A stretch of DNA of 30,176 bases from a bacterium (GCA_040755755.1 JBFLZW010000029.1:1-30176); one strand, 5' to 3'. Positions 1 through 9,479 are shown, numbered from the stretch's first letter. Notes: generated from the letters alone by a model not told the origin. A program made the numbers and translations.

Positions 1-321
1 CAGGGTGTTTCTGGTAATCAATTTGGGGTGATTCCACCATTTTTTATGCCTCCCTTCCTACTTTTTCGAGGCATAAAGGATAAAAATTCACCTCATATAG
101 CAAAATTTATTCCGATCTCTATTGATGTCCGAACCTCTTTTTGTTTTCTATGTGGTCGCGTATTTATGGCGACCTGTACTAAGATACTCGGCCCGGTGAA
201 AATAGGTAATAACGTAACTATAGGAGCAAATTCAGTCGTAACTCGTGATATCCCTGCAAACCATACCTATCAGGGCATACCCTCCATATTAAAAAAATTA
301 AGCACAAACAACCAAATATAA
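1..321 (+). pseudogene. Hexapeptide-repeat acyltransferase, C-terminal fragment
   Basis: The open frame runs in from the left edge and stops at 321. Its last 45 or so residues are typical of the left-handed beta-helix acyltransferases (CysE/WbbJ type): ILGPVKIGNNVTIGANSVV followed by DIPANHTYQGIP. The family uses acyl-CoA to acetylate serine or sugars. The upstream half (about 28-160) is Phe/Pro-rich and shows no hexapeptide rungs, although QGVSGN at the very edge resembles one. An in-frame ATG at 46 and a GTG at 28 have no convincing ribosome binding site, so I treat this as the tail of a gene that begins outside the window and may be internally damaged. The family is clear for the tail only; the substrate cannot be told. 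Confidence 0.55.
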
Positions 322-506
322 TTATTGATGCGCCCGCGAAAGCAGGAATTGAGAAGGATGAGCCCGGGTTCTCACTTTCTCATTCTCCCTGGGTAGCTGG
401 ATAAACAGAAAAAATCCGATTGGGGAGATCAGGAAGATATAAGCGGTGGATGTCCATTGTGCACAGGTGAAAACCGGATAACTGCTCGTTTGCCAAGGAG
501 ATGGGT

Positions 507-965
507 ATGCCGATACGAAAATTAAAAGAGTTTCTGGATAACAATAACATCAGGTATGTAACTATCACTCACTCACCTGCCTACACTGCTCAGGAGATTG
601 CAGCCTCAGCCCACATTCCTGGGCGGGAGATGGCCAAGACAGTCATGGTGAAAATCGATGAAAAAATGGCTATGGTTGTTCTGCCTGCCAATGTTCAGAT
701 AAACTTCGATTTCCTCAGATGCATCACCGGAGCACAGAGAGTTTCGCTTGCCAGTGAGGAAGAATTCAAGGACAGATTCCCGGAATCCGAGATTGGAGCC
801 ATGCCGCCTTTTGGCAATTTGTATGGCCTGGATGTACTGGTGTCAGAAGATCTGGCCATGGATGAGGAAATCGCCTTTAATGCCGGTTCTCACTCGGAGC
901 TGATCAAGATGTCCTATAAAGATTTCGAGCGGCTCGTAAGGCCAAAAGTGATAGTAACGTCTTGA
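507..965 (+). CDS. YbaK/ProX-type aminoacyl-tRNA deacylase
   Basis: A 152-residue single-domain protein of the YbaK/aminoacyl-tRNA-editing family. These proteins hydrolyse mischarged tRNAs in trans in the cytoplasm (for example Ala-, Cys- or Ser-tRNA, depending on subfamily). Family signatures are THSPAYTAQEIA near the N-terminus, AKTVMVKIDEKMAMVVLPA with the conserved lysine after KT, the GAMPPFG loop near residue 105, and FNAGSHSELIKMSYKDFERL near the C-terminus. The ATG at 507 is preferred because AAGGAG at 495-500 lies six bases upstream; the ATG at 501 touches that site directly. It appears monocistronic. The exact tRNA substrate cannot be told from sequence, and the product is often annotated only as a YbaK domain protein. 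Confidence 0.88.
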   Translation: MPIRKLKEFLDNNNIRYVTITHSPAYTAQEIAASAHIPGREMAKTVMVKIDEKMAMVVLPANVQINFDFLRCITGAQRVSLASEEEFKDRFPESEIGAMPPFGNLYGLDVLVSEDLAMDEEIAFNAGSHSELIKMSYKDFERLVRPKVIVTS

Positions 966-1339
966 AGTCAGCGGACAAGGAAAATACCATCTTCAATTTC
1001 CCTTGCTCTCACTGCCTGGCTGGGGGTACCACATGAAAGGGTCGATCCCTGGTATCACCTGGTATCAAGGATGATACCTGCCAAAACGTGAAGAGTATTC
1101 GGCTCTTGAAACATCATCTTGACTATCGACTGCCATTCCTGCTATTTTTATTTAATAATCACTCTAATTTTGATAATAATATATATTTATAGGATCGTAT
1201 TTTGGAACTCCCATACCCCAGGAATATGGAGTATCTCACCAGGCACTCGAAGATGCGCACCCTAATTGATGGCTCATCATGGTACTCTGATGGCCATTTC
1301 CTGAGAGCAACAGAAGATACTTACCCCCAGAGGATACAA
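966..1339. other. Intergenic region before the large secreted protein
   Basis: No gene is seen. The stretch holds a tandem GGTATCA (1051-1057 and 1061-1067), the second of which pairs with TGATACC at 1072-1078 in a short inverted repeat. From about 1140 it becomes AT-rich, which suits a promoter for the secreted protein, but no convincing -35/-10 pair was found. A TTG at 1202 would lengthen the downstream protein by 46 residues ahead of its signal peptide, which I judge unlikely. Confidence 0.5.
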
Positions 1340-4300
1340 ATGAAACCTGTAATCAGCCTCAATACAATATGCCTGAAAAGGCGCATGGGGATAATTATTC
1401 TCCTGCTTCTGGCAATCCTGATGCCCGGCAAGCCTGCTCTCTCGGCAGTTGTCCTGGAGCCTGGGGCAATATTGGAAGCCGGGGCAATACCGGACCCTGG
1501 AGCAATAACGGCCAAACCGGCTCAAAGAAGTTGTCTGGAGGATAATTCCGGCATCCTGGACATCGAAGGGGTCAGTGGAAAGGTGGGCGATGAGATTCTC
1601 ATTCCAATAAAGATCCAGGCCCTGCCCAGGGCAGTATTTTCCTTTGGCTTTGAAGTTTCTTATGATAGTCGCATTCTGGAATACACGGGTTTTGGCTTTG
1701 GCCGGGGAGATCTGGCTGCTTCACTCAACAGGTTCGATGTCTATTCCTTGAGCCCTGGCAAACTCAGGGGCGGGGGGCTTTCCCTGCGCGATGGGCTCTC
1801 GAAAGGGGCAAATGGCTGCCTTGCCTCGCTGAAGTTTATGATCAGGGGTGGCCTTGAAGGTGAATGTTACCCGGTGAAGCTTGAAAATCTGGTGGATGAC
1901 ATGGCCAATTTTCCTGCCAGTTCCGCGTGTGTCTGTATTACTTCCGTCAGGATGTGGTATAAGGATGCGGACAAAGATGGATATGGCACCAGGAGCGTGG
2001 TTAAGGTCCAGAGTAATCAGCCGTCCGGTTTTGTGTCCAATGCCGATGATTGCGATGACAGCCAGACCAGGATTAACCCGGCCACTGTGTGGTATCAGGA
2101 CGAGGATGGTGATGAATATGGAGATAAGGATTCGTCCAGGGTCCAGTGCAGGCAGCCCGATGGTTATACTCTGAATGCTCCTGACAATTGCCCGAAGGTG
2201 TCCAATCCCAAACAGACAAACAGTGATCAAGACTCCCGGGGAGATGCCTGCGACAATTGTCCTTTTATGGCCAATGAGGATCAGGAGGATAAAGACGGAG
2301 ATGGAGTGGGTGATGCATGTGACCGGTGCCCGGACTATTACAACCCGGATCAGGATGATGCCGCTTCAGTGGTTCCTGACAGGGCAGAATTGCCTCTGCT
2401 GACCCTGAATTGCGGCCAGAAGGTGACACTTACTCCGCCGACAGCTACCGATCCCTGCACCGGCAGGAAAATAACGGCCATAAGAGGGAGCACTGAGGAT
2501 ATCTTCTCCTCTGGACCGGGGACATATACCGTAACCTGGAACTACCAGAAGGATAGGAAAACCATCCTGACCCAGCAGCAGACTATCGCTGTGGTTGATA
2601 AGGAGCCCCCGGTTCCCCACCAGAAAGACCTTCCTGCAATCGTGAGAGACTGCGTGATCACGGATCCAGGGAAGCCATGCACCTGTGAACAAAAACCCAT
2701 CGATCCTCCCAGGGCTACTGACCTGTGCGCTGGAGAAATCATTGCCACTACCCAGGATCCCCTGGTCTGTGAAAGTCCCGGCACCTACAAGGTGACCTGG
2801 ACCTATAGTGATGACTCCACAAAACCTGTCTCACAGACTCAAGAGGTCATCGTGCGGCTTGTGGCCCACGTTGGACCAGGACAGACCTTTGCACGAGTGG
2901 CAGATGGAATTGGTGCTGTGTCTGCTCCAGGTGTTATCGGCAAGATCAAGGTTGCCAGAGGAGAATACCGTTTCGACCCGAAGATTTATGTTCAAAGCAG
3001 GCAAATTCTGGAAGGCGGGTGGGACCCCAATTTCAACATTCGGGACCCGAAGATCTATAAGACGTTACTTTCCGGCAGTTCGATCGTTTTTATCGATGCC
3101 AATGCAGCCAGCCTGGATGGTTTTATTATTGAAAATTCAACTGCCGGTGACAGGGATATACTTCCAGCAATACTACCGGTACGGTTCAGAAAAGAAAGTT
3201 TCGGCAATATTGCCTACTCCGGCGGCGGCATATACTGCAAGAATTCCTCACCGCTCATATCAAACTGCGAGATACTCAATAACCGGGCATATGAAGCAGG
3301 CGGCGGTCTGTTTTGTCTCAATTCCTCTCCAACCATTTCCAACTGCGTCATATCGAAAAACAGGTCCGATCTTTTCGGCGGCGGCATTTGCTGCCTGAAC
3401 TCATCACCGGTCGTTCAAAATTGCACGATCTCGGAAAATACTGCCATGTACGGCAGCGGGATTTCCTGTGACGGTTCCTCGTTTCCGGTTATCATCAACT
3501 GTACCCTATGGAAGAACACGGCTTCCAGCGACGGCGGCGGGATATATGTCAGGGACTCGAGCCTGAAGGCCGTAAACTGCACCCTGTGGGGAAACAGCAG
3601 CGCCTCTCAGGGAGGCAGCATCTATGCTGAAAATTCCCTGTTCACGGTGACGAACAGCATCCTGTGGAATAACCTGCCCGATGAGATATGGTCCGATGCC
3701 GGATCAACCAGCCAGGTAACCTATTGCGCTGTTCAGGGAGGGTTTGGCGCTCCTGAAATCACCCATAATATTCAGAGCAATCCCTTATTCAAGGATCCCA
3801 ATGCCCGGGATTTTCGCCTTTTTTCCGGCATACACCAAAGATCTCCCTGCATCGATGCAGGCACCGGGAGTGAAGCTCCGGATGAGGATAAGGATGGCGA
3901 ATCAAGACCTTACGATGGGGACTGTGACGGGACGCCCGAAGTTGACATTGGTGCTTATGAGTACCGGGATGACCAGCAGCCGGTGCCTGATCTCGATCCC
4001 CTGCCGGCGGTCAGAGGAGATTGCCAGCTTGCCCTGACCCCGCCGACAGCGACCGATGACTGCGCCGGACCGATTACCGCTGTCACTGATAAGCCGCTCC
4101 TCTACACCAGCCAGGGCACTTTTTCGGTGACCTGGACCTATGACGACGGCCACGGGAATATCACCCGGCAGGACCAGACGGTCGTGGTTCAGGATACCAC
4201 TCCCCCTGTTTTCGACCAAAATCCTTTGCCGGACCTGAGATTCGAGTGCGCTGATCAGATACAGATCATCCCGCCGACAGCCACAGATCTTTGCGCCGGA

Positions 4301-5392
4301 AAAGTAACGGCAACCACTGCCGATTCCGTACCCTCATCGGTCGGCACAACTACTCTGACCTGGTGCTATCAGGACACCCTTGGCAATGTCTCGTACCAGA
4401 CGCAGAAGGTTCTGGTGACCGATACCCAAAAGCCGGTGCCGGACCTCGATACCCTGCCGGATATCGTGGCTGAGAATACCGTTACCCTGACACCGCCGAC
4501 AGCCACTGACCGCTGCCAGGGGAAGATTACAGCAATAACCGACCACCTCACCTATACCCAAAAGGGCAGTCATACGGTAATCTGGACCTATCGTGACAGC
4601 AGCGGCAATAGCGTGGAGCAGCAGCAGAAGGTAACTATCAGGCGGGTGCTCTTCACCGGCCCCGGACAGGCATATTCAACCATCAAAGCGGCCCTGGACA
4701 GCGCTGACAGCGAAGATACCATCAGACTGGCCGCAGGCTCATATTCCGGTGTCCAGGTTACCATCCAGAAGGGAATCAGGCTGGAAGGGGGATGGGACAG
4801 CGGTTTTACGCACCGGGATCCCGCCCTCTATCCGGCTGTTCTGGCTGGTGCAGCGGGAGCAGGGCCGGTGATAACCTTTATCAATTGCAATCAGGCAATA
4901 GTTGACGGATTAACCATTACCCATGTCAGCAGTCCGGGCAAGCCCGGGGCCGGCTCCGGAATATCCTGCCGCAATTCTTCTCCCACAATCGTAAACTGCA
5001 TCATATCCGGCAACAGCACCTCGTATGGTGCCGGAATATATTGTGAACATTCCTCTCCCCAGATCGTCCGCTGCACCATCACGGAGAATACCGCTGCCAC
5101 AGCCGGAGGAGGGATTTACTGGACCTCGGACTCCCGGCCAGTTATCCTGGATTGCCGATTCATCCATAATATCAGCCAGGGGAAGCCCAGCCATGTCAGT
5201 ATGGAAAGTAACCCCGGTTTCTCTTCCGACCTCCAGTTGACAGGCCACAAGGCTTTCAGGCAGGTTCAGTTCCTGATCTACAACAACCGGAGCGGGCTGG
5301 GAAGATCTGCCTACCGGTTCTTTGAACAGCCATGCGGGTTGAATCAGGTTATCGGTAACGATGACCTTGTGGTCATCTCCCTTCAGCCATGA
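1340..5392 (+). CDS. Secreted mosaic protein: cohesin-like, TSP3, HYR repeats, two beta-helices
   Basis: A 1350-residue exported protein. The ATG at 1340 follows AGAGGA and places a basic, hydrophobic signal peptide at the N-terminus (RRMGIIILLLLAILMPG, then PALSA). Approximate order: cohesin-like beta-sandwich, residues 72-197; MopE/thrombospondin type-3 calcium-binding repeats, 205-341 (DADKDGYG, DEDGDEYG, DNCPxxxNPxQ, DKDGDGVGDACD); two HYR/Ig-like repeats, 346-507; a right-handed beta-helix of about seven coils rich in GGGI, NSSP and NC, 510-875, ending in SPCIDAG and VDIGAYEY (choice-of-anchor Q type); three more HYR repeats, 877-1104, each with PPTATD; a second, shorter beta-helix, 1106-1297. 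No anchor is visible at the C-terminus. Likely a surface or extracellular, calcium-dependent adhesive or carbohydrate-binding protein; there is no evidence for an enzyme activity. Its 3' end overlaps the convergent gene by 10 bases. Confidence 0.85.
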   Translation: MKPVISLNTICLKRRMGIIILLLLAILMPGKPALSAVVLEPGAILEAGAIPDPGAITAKPAQRSCLEDNSGILDIEGVSGKVGDEILIPIKIQALPRAVFSFGFEVSYDSRILEYTGFGFGRGDLAASLNRFDVYSLSPGKLRGGGLSLRDGLSKGANGCLASLKFMIRGGLEGECYPVKLENLVDDMANFPASSACVCITSVRMWYKDADKDGYGTRSVVKVQSNQPSGFVSNADDCDDSQTRINPATVWYQDEDGDEYGDKDSSRVQCRQPDGYTLNAPDNCPKVSNPKQTNSDQDSRGDACDNCPFMANEDQEDKDGDGVGDACDRCPDYYNPDQDDAASVVPDRAELPLLTLNCGQKVTLTPPTATDPCTGRKITAIRGSTEDIFSSGPGTYTVTWNYQKDRKTILTQQQTIAVVDKEPPVPHQKDLPAIVRDCVITDPGKPCTCEQKPIDPPRATDLCAGEIIATTQDPLVCESPGTYKVTWTYSDDSTKPVSQTQEVIVRLVAHVGPGQTFARVADGIGAVSAPGVIGKIKVARGEYRFDPKIYVQSRQILEGGWDPNFNIRDPKIYKTLLSGSSIVFIDANAASLDGFIIENSTAGDRDILPAILPVRFRKESFGNIAYSGGGIYCKNSSPLISNCEILNNRAYEAGGGLFCLNSSPTISNCVISKNRSDLFGGGICCLNSSPVVQNCTISENTAMYGSGISCDGSSFPVIINCTLWKNTASSDGGGIYVRDSSLKAVNCTLWGNSSASQGGSIYAENSLFTVTNSILWNNLPDEIWSDAGSTSQVTYCAVQGGFGAPEITHNIQSNPLFKDPNARDFRLFSGIHQRSPCIDAGTGSEAPDEDKDGESRPYDGDCDGTPEVDIGAYEYRDDQQPVPDLDPLPAVRGDCQLALTPPTATDDCAGPITAVTDKPLLYTSQGTFSVTWTYDDGHGNITRQDQTVVVQDTTPPVFDQNPLPDLRFECADQIQIIPPTATDLCAGKVTATTADSVPSSVGTTTLTWCYQDTLGNVSYQTQKVLVTDTQKPVPDLDTLPDIVAENTVTLTPPTATDRCQGKITAITDHLTYTQKGSHTVIWTYRDSSGNSVEQQQKVTIRRVLFTGPGQAYSTIKAALDSADSEDTIRLAAGSYSGVQVTIQKGIRLEGGWDSGFTHRDPALYPAVLAGAAGAGPVITFINCNQAIVDGLTITHVSSPGKPGAGSGISCRNSSPTIVNCIISGNSTSYGAGIYCEHSSPQIVRCTITENTAATAGGGIYWTSDSRPVILDCRFIHNISQGKPSHVSMESNPGFSSDLQLTGHKAFRQVQFLIYNNRSGLGRSAYRFFEQPCGLNQVIGNDDLVVISLQP

Positions 5393-6042
5393 TGTTCAGA
5401 TAAGAGAGACGGAAGCTGAAACGGTTTTCTCATGGCCAGAGGGGGGCGGAGGATTTCGGACATGACGACTCCCTGCCAGAGCATGTCCGGATGGATCAGA
5501 AAGGATATCCCTTCGGCATCGATTTTCTCTCCGGAAATCTCCGGCCTGCCAGATAACGGCGGTTGTAATTCCCCTGGCACTGCACCCTGCCCGGCACTTA
5601 TTGCCTCTCCTGCTGCCTTGCAGGAAATGATCTCCGCTGGCGTAGGCCGGGTCCTCATCTCAGGTACTGGGCCTCTTCCCGGTGGAATTTCGGCTGTCCT
5701 TCCCGGTGGAGTCGATGCCCTCCCCGGCGACGGAGCCGCAGGCCCGGTTGGTCCTTCCCGGTGCGTTCTGGCCCTGCGCTCCCAGTCAGCCAGAACATCC
5801 AGGGCTTCTCTCTCCCGGGGAGTAAGCACTGGCCGGGGGGCTGCTTCTTTCGGCCTGCTGGTGGAAGATGACGGCCCCGGCTCCCTGTGAGGCGAAGGGG
5901 GGGATGGCCCTCTCTGTTGAGGCAGCCTCTGCCGCTGAGGCGGCGGGTAATGCCGGTCCTTCCCCTGCTGGCTTTTTTTCAAAAACCGGAGAAAGGCGCT
6001 GATGAGATAAAAGACGATGACAAGCTCGATAACTCTGTCCAT
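5383..6042 (-). CDS. Proline-rich single-span membrane protein downstream of floA
   Basis: A 219-residue protein that I do not recognise. The start at 6042 (MDRVIELVIVFYLISAFLRFLKK) gives one N-terminal membrane span followed by basic residues. The frame continues upstream inside floA but those codons are shadows. The start lies four bases after the floA stop, with AGAAAGG about ten bases upstream. The middle (residues about 25-145) is rich in Pro, Arg, Ser and Gly and probably disordered, interrupted by a short helical segment around TPREREALDVLADWERRARTH. The last 40 residues look folded (ISFLIHPDMLWQGVVMSEIL). Position suggests a partner of FloA or NfeD in membrane organisation, comparable in place only to the third gene of the Bacillus floA operon. 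Its 3' end overlaps the convergent secreted-protein gene. Confidence 0.72.
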   Translation of the reverse strand: MDRVIELVIVFYLISAFLRFLKKSQQGKDRHYPPPQRQRLPQQRGPSPPSPHREPGPSSSTSRPKEAAPRPVLTPREREALDVLADWERRARTHREGPTGPAAPSPGRASTPPGRTAEIPPGRGPVPEMRTRPTPAEIISCKAAGEAISAGQGAVPGELQPPLSGRPEISGEKIDAEGISFLIHPDMLWQGVVMSEILRPPLAMRKPFQLPSLLSEHHG

Positions 6043-6046
6043 AAGG

Positions 6047-7069
6047 CTAGCCTTTCTCTTTCTCGGTCTTGGGTTGTCCGCCGCCGGGAGTTGCGGGTTT
6101 TTCCCCTCCCATTCGGGAAATGGATTCCCGCATTTCGGTATCAGCCGAGATATTCTTGAGATGATAGTAATCCATGACACCAAGATTCCCCCTGCGGAAG
6201 GCTTCGGCCATAGCCAGCGGCACCTGGGATTCGGCCTCGATGACTTTGGCCTTCATTTCCTGTACCTTGGCTTTCATTTCCTGCTCCATGGCTACCGCCA
6301 GAGCACGACGGCTTTCAGCCTGTGCCTGAGCGATTTCCTTATCAGCCTGGGCCTGCATGGTCTGCAGGCGGGCTCCGACATTTTCTCCTACATCCACATC
6401 GGCAATATCAATGGACAGGATTTCAAAGGCAGTCCCTGAATCCAGCCCCTTGGACAGGACTGTCCGGGAGATGGAATCCGGGTTTTCCAGAACGTCTTTA
6501 TATGAGGCCGAGGAGCCGATGGTAGTGACCACACCCTCTCCGACGCGGGCGATGATGGTTTCCTCTCCCGCTCCTCCGACCAGCCGCTCCATGTTGGCCC
6601 GCACCGTCACCCGGGATTTGGCCTGAACCTGAATACCGTCCTTGGCTACGGCAGCCACAACCGGAGTTTCGATGACCTTGGGAATAACGCTCATCTGCAC
6701 TGCTTCCAGTACGTTCCGGCCAGCAAGGTCTATGCCCGATGCAATGTCGAATCCCATCTTGATTCCTGCCTTGTCTGCGGAAATGAGGGCCTTGACCACG
6801 GATTCGACATGCCCCCCTGCCAGAAACAAGGCCTCAAGATCATTGATGGCAATATCCAGACCCGCCTTGACAGCGCTGATTCTGGCATTAACCACCACAT
6901 GGGGCGGCACCCGGCGAAACCTCATGCCGATCAGGTTGATGATTCCCACATAAGCTCCGGAAGACCAGGCGGCAATCCAGAGCTGGACCGGAATAAGGTA
7001 GGTGAAAAGAATCAGGAAAATAATGATAAAAGCAAAAGCGAAAAATGGGAATAATGGTGTTAAGGGCAT
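6047..7069 (-). CDS. floA: FloA flotillin-like protein (UPF0365)
   Basis: A 340-residue flotillin-like protein. In Bacillus, FloA scaffolds functional membrane microdomains and is encoded beside NfeD proteins, as here. The sequence shows a long hydrophobic N-terminal hairpin (residues about 5-50) that inserts in the membrane from the cytoplasm. A SPFH/PHB-like core follows ([66 protein letters not shown]). The C-terminal coiled segment is rich in Ala, Glu, Gln and Lys ([18 protein letters not shown]), ending in a Pro/Gly/Lys tail. Length fits the family (about 330). The gene lies 55 bases after the short nfeD and almost abuts the proline-rich gene downstream, so all four are probably one transcript. 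Confidence 0.92.
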   Translation of the reverse strand: MPLTPLFPFFAFAFIIIFLILFTYLIPVQLWIAAWSSGAYVGIINLIGMRFRRVPPHVVVNARISAVKAGLDIAINDLEALFLAGGHVESVVKALISADKAGIKMGFDIASGIDLAGRNVLEAVQMSVIPKVIETPVVAAVAKDGIQVQAKSRVTVRANMERLVGGAGEETIIARVGEGVVTTIGSSASYKDVLENPDSISRTVLSKGLDSGTAFEILSIDIADVDVGENVGARLQTMQAQADKEIAQAQAESRRALAVAMEQEMKAKVQEMKAKVIEAESQVPLAMAEAFRRGNLGVMDYYHLKNISADTEMRESISRMGGEKPATPGGGQPKTEKEKG

Positions 7070-7124
7070 AGCTCAAGCCTCCAGGGTTACAGAGTTAGTT
7101 AGTTATTTTAAAATTTGATAATTC

Positions 7125-7721
7125 TCACTGTTCTTCCTCGACAAATATGCGATTGCCCTCTATCCGGACAATCCTGACTCTGGTGCCTTTTTCCAGATAG
7201 GTGCCATCGGTGAGCACATTCAGGCGATGTCCCTGAAAGTTGGCTATACCTGCCGGTCTGAGGTCAGATGCGGCCAGGCCGGTTTGCCCGGGAGATAGAG
7301 CTGAATTTTTCCCTGCGCCCTCTTCTCTATCTCCACCACCGGCAGCGTGAGGGGCAGGCTTTCCAACCTGGCGTTTCAGCACAAAAGTGCTGGTCAGACC
7401 GCTTTTCCGTAAAAGGATGATCGACAGGACAATCGATCCAATGCTGACCAGCGCGGCCCCGATTGCCCAGGCTATGTTCAGCCTGCTCCATGCCAGATAA
7501 ACAGCCGTAGCCAGCAGGAAAACGGCTCCGGTACCTGCAAGGCCAAAGCCGGGGATAATGAATACTTCGACGAGCATCAGGACCGTTCCCAGAAGCATCA
7601 GCAGGAGAATCAGAACAGGCAGGCTCATTGCCGATCCGGTGAGCAGCAGAATGCCCGACACCAAAAGCAGAAGCAGCATGGCCAGAACGGGCAGATGCAG
7701 GAAGGCATACCGCAGTATCAA
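7125..7721 (-). CDS. NfeD-family membrane protein, short form
   Basis: A 198-residue NfeD-type protein without the protease domain. Hydrophobic segments cover about residues 5-110, including the family-like GTVLMLVEVFIIPGFGLAG. A charged linker rich in Gly, Ala and Glu follows, then a C-terminal OB-fold of about 50 residues (DLRPAGIANFQGHRLNVLTDG, RVRIVRIEGNRIFVEE). Short NfeD proteins act with flotillins at membrane microdomains. The ATG overlaps the stop of the preceding protease gene by four bases (7718-7721), so translation is probably coupled. The OB-fold strongly resembles that of the upstream gene, which suggests that the two genes arose by duplication and protease-domain loss, or that a long-form and a short-form NfeD work as a pair. 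Confidence 0.9.
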   Translation of the reverse strand: MILRYAFLHLPVLAMLLLLLVSGILLLTGSAMSLPVLILLLMLLGTVLMLVEVFIIPGFGLAGTGAVFLLATAVYLAWSRLNIAWAIGAALVSIGSIVLSIILLRKSGLTSTFVLKRQVGKPAPHAAGGGDREEGAGKNSALSPGQTGLAASDLRPAGIANFQGHRLNVLTDGTYLEKGTRVRIVRIEGNRIFVEEEQ

Positions 7722-9208
7722 ACCCTCTCCTCCTTTCCGATTTTTTGGACCATGATCCTGCTGCCCTCCACCCGGACAATCCGCACTGCAGAGCCCCGGT
7801 CGATAAAATCTCCCTCGCTGACCACGTTCAGGCGCTTTTTTCCGAATGCCGCCTTCCCGGCGGGCCGAAGGTTAGTCAGGGCCACTCCGCTCTGGTCAAG
7901 ATGCTGAACCCGGTCCGGTTCCTGGTCTGATTTCAGGGCTGGCCGTGCTTCTTCCGGCGCAGCAGTGTCGGTTTTTGGCTGTTCAGCCTCACGCTGTCGT
8001 CCCTGGCCGGTGCGGGTCTGGAGCACCAGCCGCTGGACAGCCGCGCTTTTGGCCAGAAATTTCACCGACAGGGCAAGGGCAATCAGGGCGATGAGCATGA
8101 CAATCGAGATGTGCGATACCGCACTCCATAGCTCCCAGGAAGTGGGATTCCTGCCCACCAGACTCAGGATGAAACCGGCGGCCAGGGCTGCCAGGCCAAG
8201 GATGCCGGTCAGACCGAAACCGGGAATAACCAGGATTTCCAAAAGGAGCAGAACCGTGCCGATCAAAAGGAGCGCGACCTCTTCCCAGCCGACCAGCCTG
8301 AGAATCACATGCCCCCAGAAGAACACAGCCAGGCAGATCAATCCCACGGTTCCGGCGATCCCCCAGGTAGGTGTCCTCAGCTCAATAAGCAGGCCGAGCA
8401 GGCCAATGGTCAGGAGCACGGAGCTGATCAGACTGCCGCTCGTGGCCCGGAGAAACTTTTCTGCCCAGTTCGCTCTTTGCTCCACCAGCCTGGCTTGCAT
8501 AGGTAGATGGAGATTGAATTTTTGCAGGATCTCTCCGGTTCCGCCGGTGATTTCAAAATCGGCAACTTTGGAACGCAGGGCCTCAGAGGTGGTCAGCGTC
8601 AGCAGCTTTCCTTTTTCGGTCAGTCCCTCGATGACTACATCCGGATCGACCATGGCTTCAGCAATTCGCGAAGGACGGTGGTTTTTTTCCGCTGTGGCCT
8701 TCATCTCCTTGCGGAAGTAGGAGATCACCTTTTCACTGGCAGGTTCTCCCTTCTGACTGAAAGGGTCGATTATAACTGGTGTGGCTGCTCCGATCGTGGC
8801 TCCGGGGGCCATGACAATTTTCTGGCAGGCCAGGGAAATCAGCGCTCCGGCAGAGATGGCCCGCTCGTTGATATAGGCGATGGTCAGGGTTTTTGAATTC
8901 AGCAGGGTATCCCGGATGTCGATGGCTGCATCCAGGCGGCCTCCAAGAGTGTTGATTTCCAGGATTATGGCCCGGATACCCTGTTCATCAGCCTGCCGGA
9001 CCACGCGCCTGATGAACGGGGAAAGCCCCTGATCGACCTCTCCACTGAGCTTGACCAGGAAAACCTCATCCTGCCTGTTCCGCCCCTTATCCCCCCCCTG
9101 CCCGATTACAGCCACACTGTTTGAGGCTCTCAAGGAAAAGAGAGTCAGAAATAGAATCAATGACAGCACCAGTGCCGGGAAGCGATGCACAGAAAATATC
9201 CTTTCCAT
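7718..9208 (-). CDS. NfeD1-type membrane serine protease (ClpP/SppA class)
   Basis: A 496-residue protein with an N-terminal signal or membrane anchor (residues about 10-27), a ClpP-class protease domain (about 48-230), a cluster of membrane spans (about 260-395) and a C-terminal OB-fold (about 440-496). The nucleophile is Ser119 in ERAISAGALIS. Lys160 in ASEKVISYF lies 41 residues later, the same spacing as the Ser97/Lys138 dyad known for Pyrococcus 1510-N, so the catalytic dyad looks intact. INTLGGRLDAA is the usual oxyanion strand region. The archaeal homologue cleaves hydrophobic stomatin C-termini, which makes the FloA encoded in the same operon a reasonable partner or substrate (inference). 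It is the first gene of the operon and follows a good promoter at 9272-9300. Confidence 0.92.
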   Translation of the reverse strand: MERIFSVHRFPALVLSLILFLTLFSLRASNSVAVIGQGGDKGRNRQDEVFLVKLSGEVDQGLSPFIRRVVRQADEQGIRAIILEINTLGGRLDAAIDIRDTLLNSKTLTIAYINERAISAGALISLACQKIVMAPGATIGAATPVIIDPFSQKGEPASEKVISYFRKEMKATAEKNHRPSRIAEAMVDPDVVIEGLTEKGKLLTLTTSEALRSKVADFEITGGTGEILQKFNLHLPMQARLVEQRANWAEKFLRATSGSLISSVLLTIGLLGLLIELRTPTWGIAGTVGLICLAVFFWGHVILRLVGWEEVALLLIGTVLLLLEILVIPGFGLTGILGLAALAAGFILSLVGRNPTSWELWSAVSHISIVMLIALIALALSVKFLAKSAAVQRLVLQTRTGQGRQREAEQPKTDTAAPEEARPALKSDQEPDRVQHLDQSGVALTNLRPAGKAAFGKKRLNVVSEGDFIDRGSAVRIVRVEGSRIMVQKIGKEERV

Positions 9209-9271
9209 TTTGCTTTTACCTTAATTTCCTGCATCTTGTACCGAGCTGTTATTTTCTCTTAACTCAACCGC

Positions 9272-9300
9272 AGTATAACAGGGTACGGGCTAATTGGCAA
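9272..9300 (-). promoter_or_regulatory. Sigma-70 type promoter of the nfeD-floA operon
   Basis: On the minus strand TTGCCA (-35) is followed after 17 bases by TATACT (-10). The expected start near 9265 gives a leader of about 57 bases before the protease ATG at 9208. Both hexamers match consensus at five of six positions. Confidence 0.65.
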
Positions 9301-9479
9301 GGGTTTATGCAATGATATCATCTTCTTATGGTGATAGTACAAGGCAACAGCAGGGTGGGGCTAAAATGCCTCATCACTGCCATGAGTAAAAAAGCAACCC
9401 TGGCATGAGAGAAAAGGCAACCCGGTGGTGGGTCATGTGCCCCACCATAAGTCAGGGTAGAGATAATGTCATTACTCAG

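Noticed and set aside
1202-1339. A 46-residue N-terminal extension of the secreted protein from a TTG
   Set aside because: It would bury the signal peptide in the interior; the ATG at 1340 has a better site and gives a normal signal peptide.
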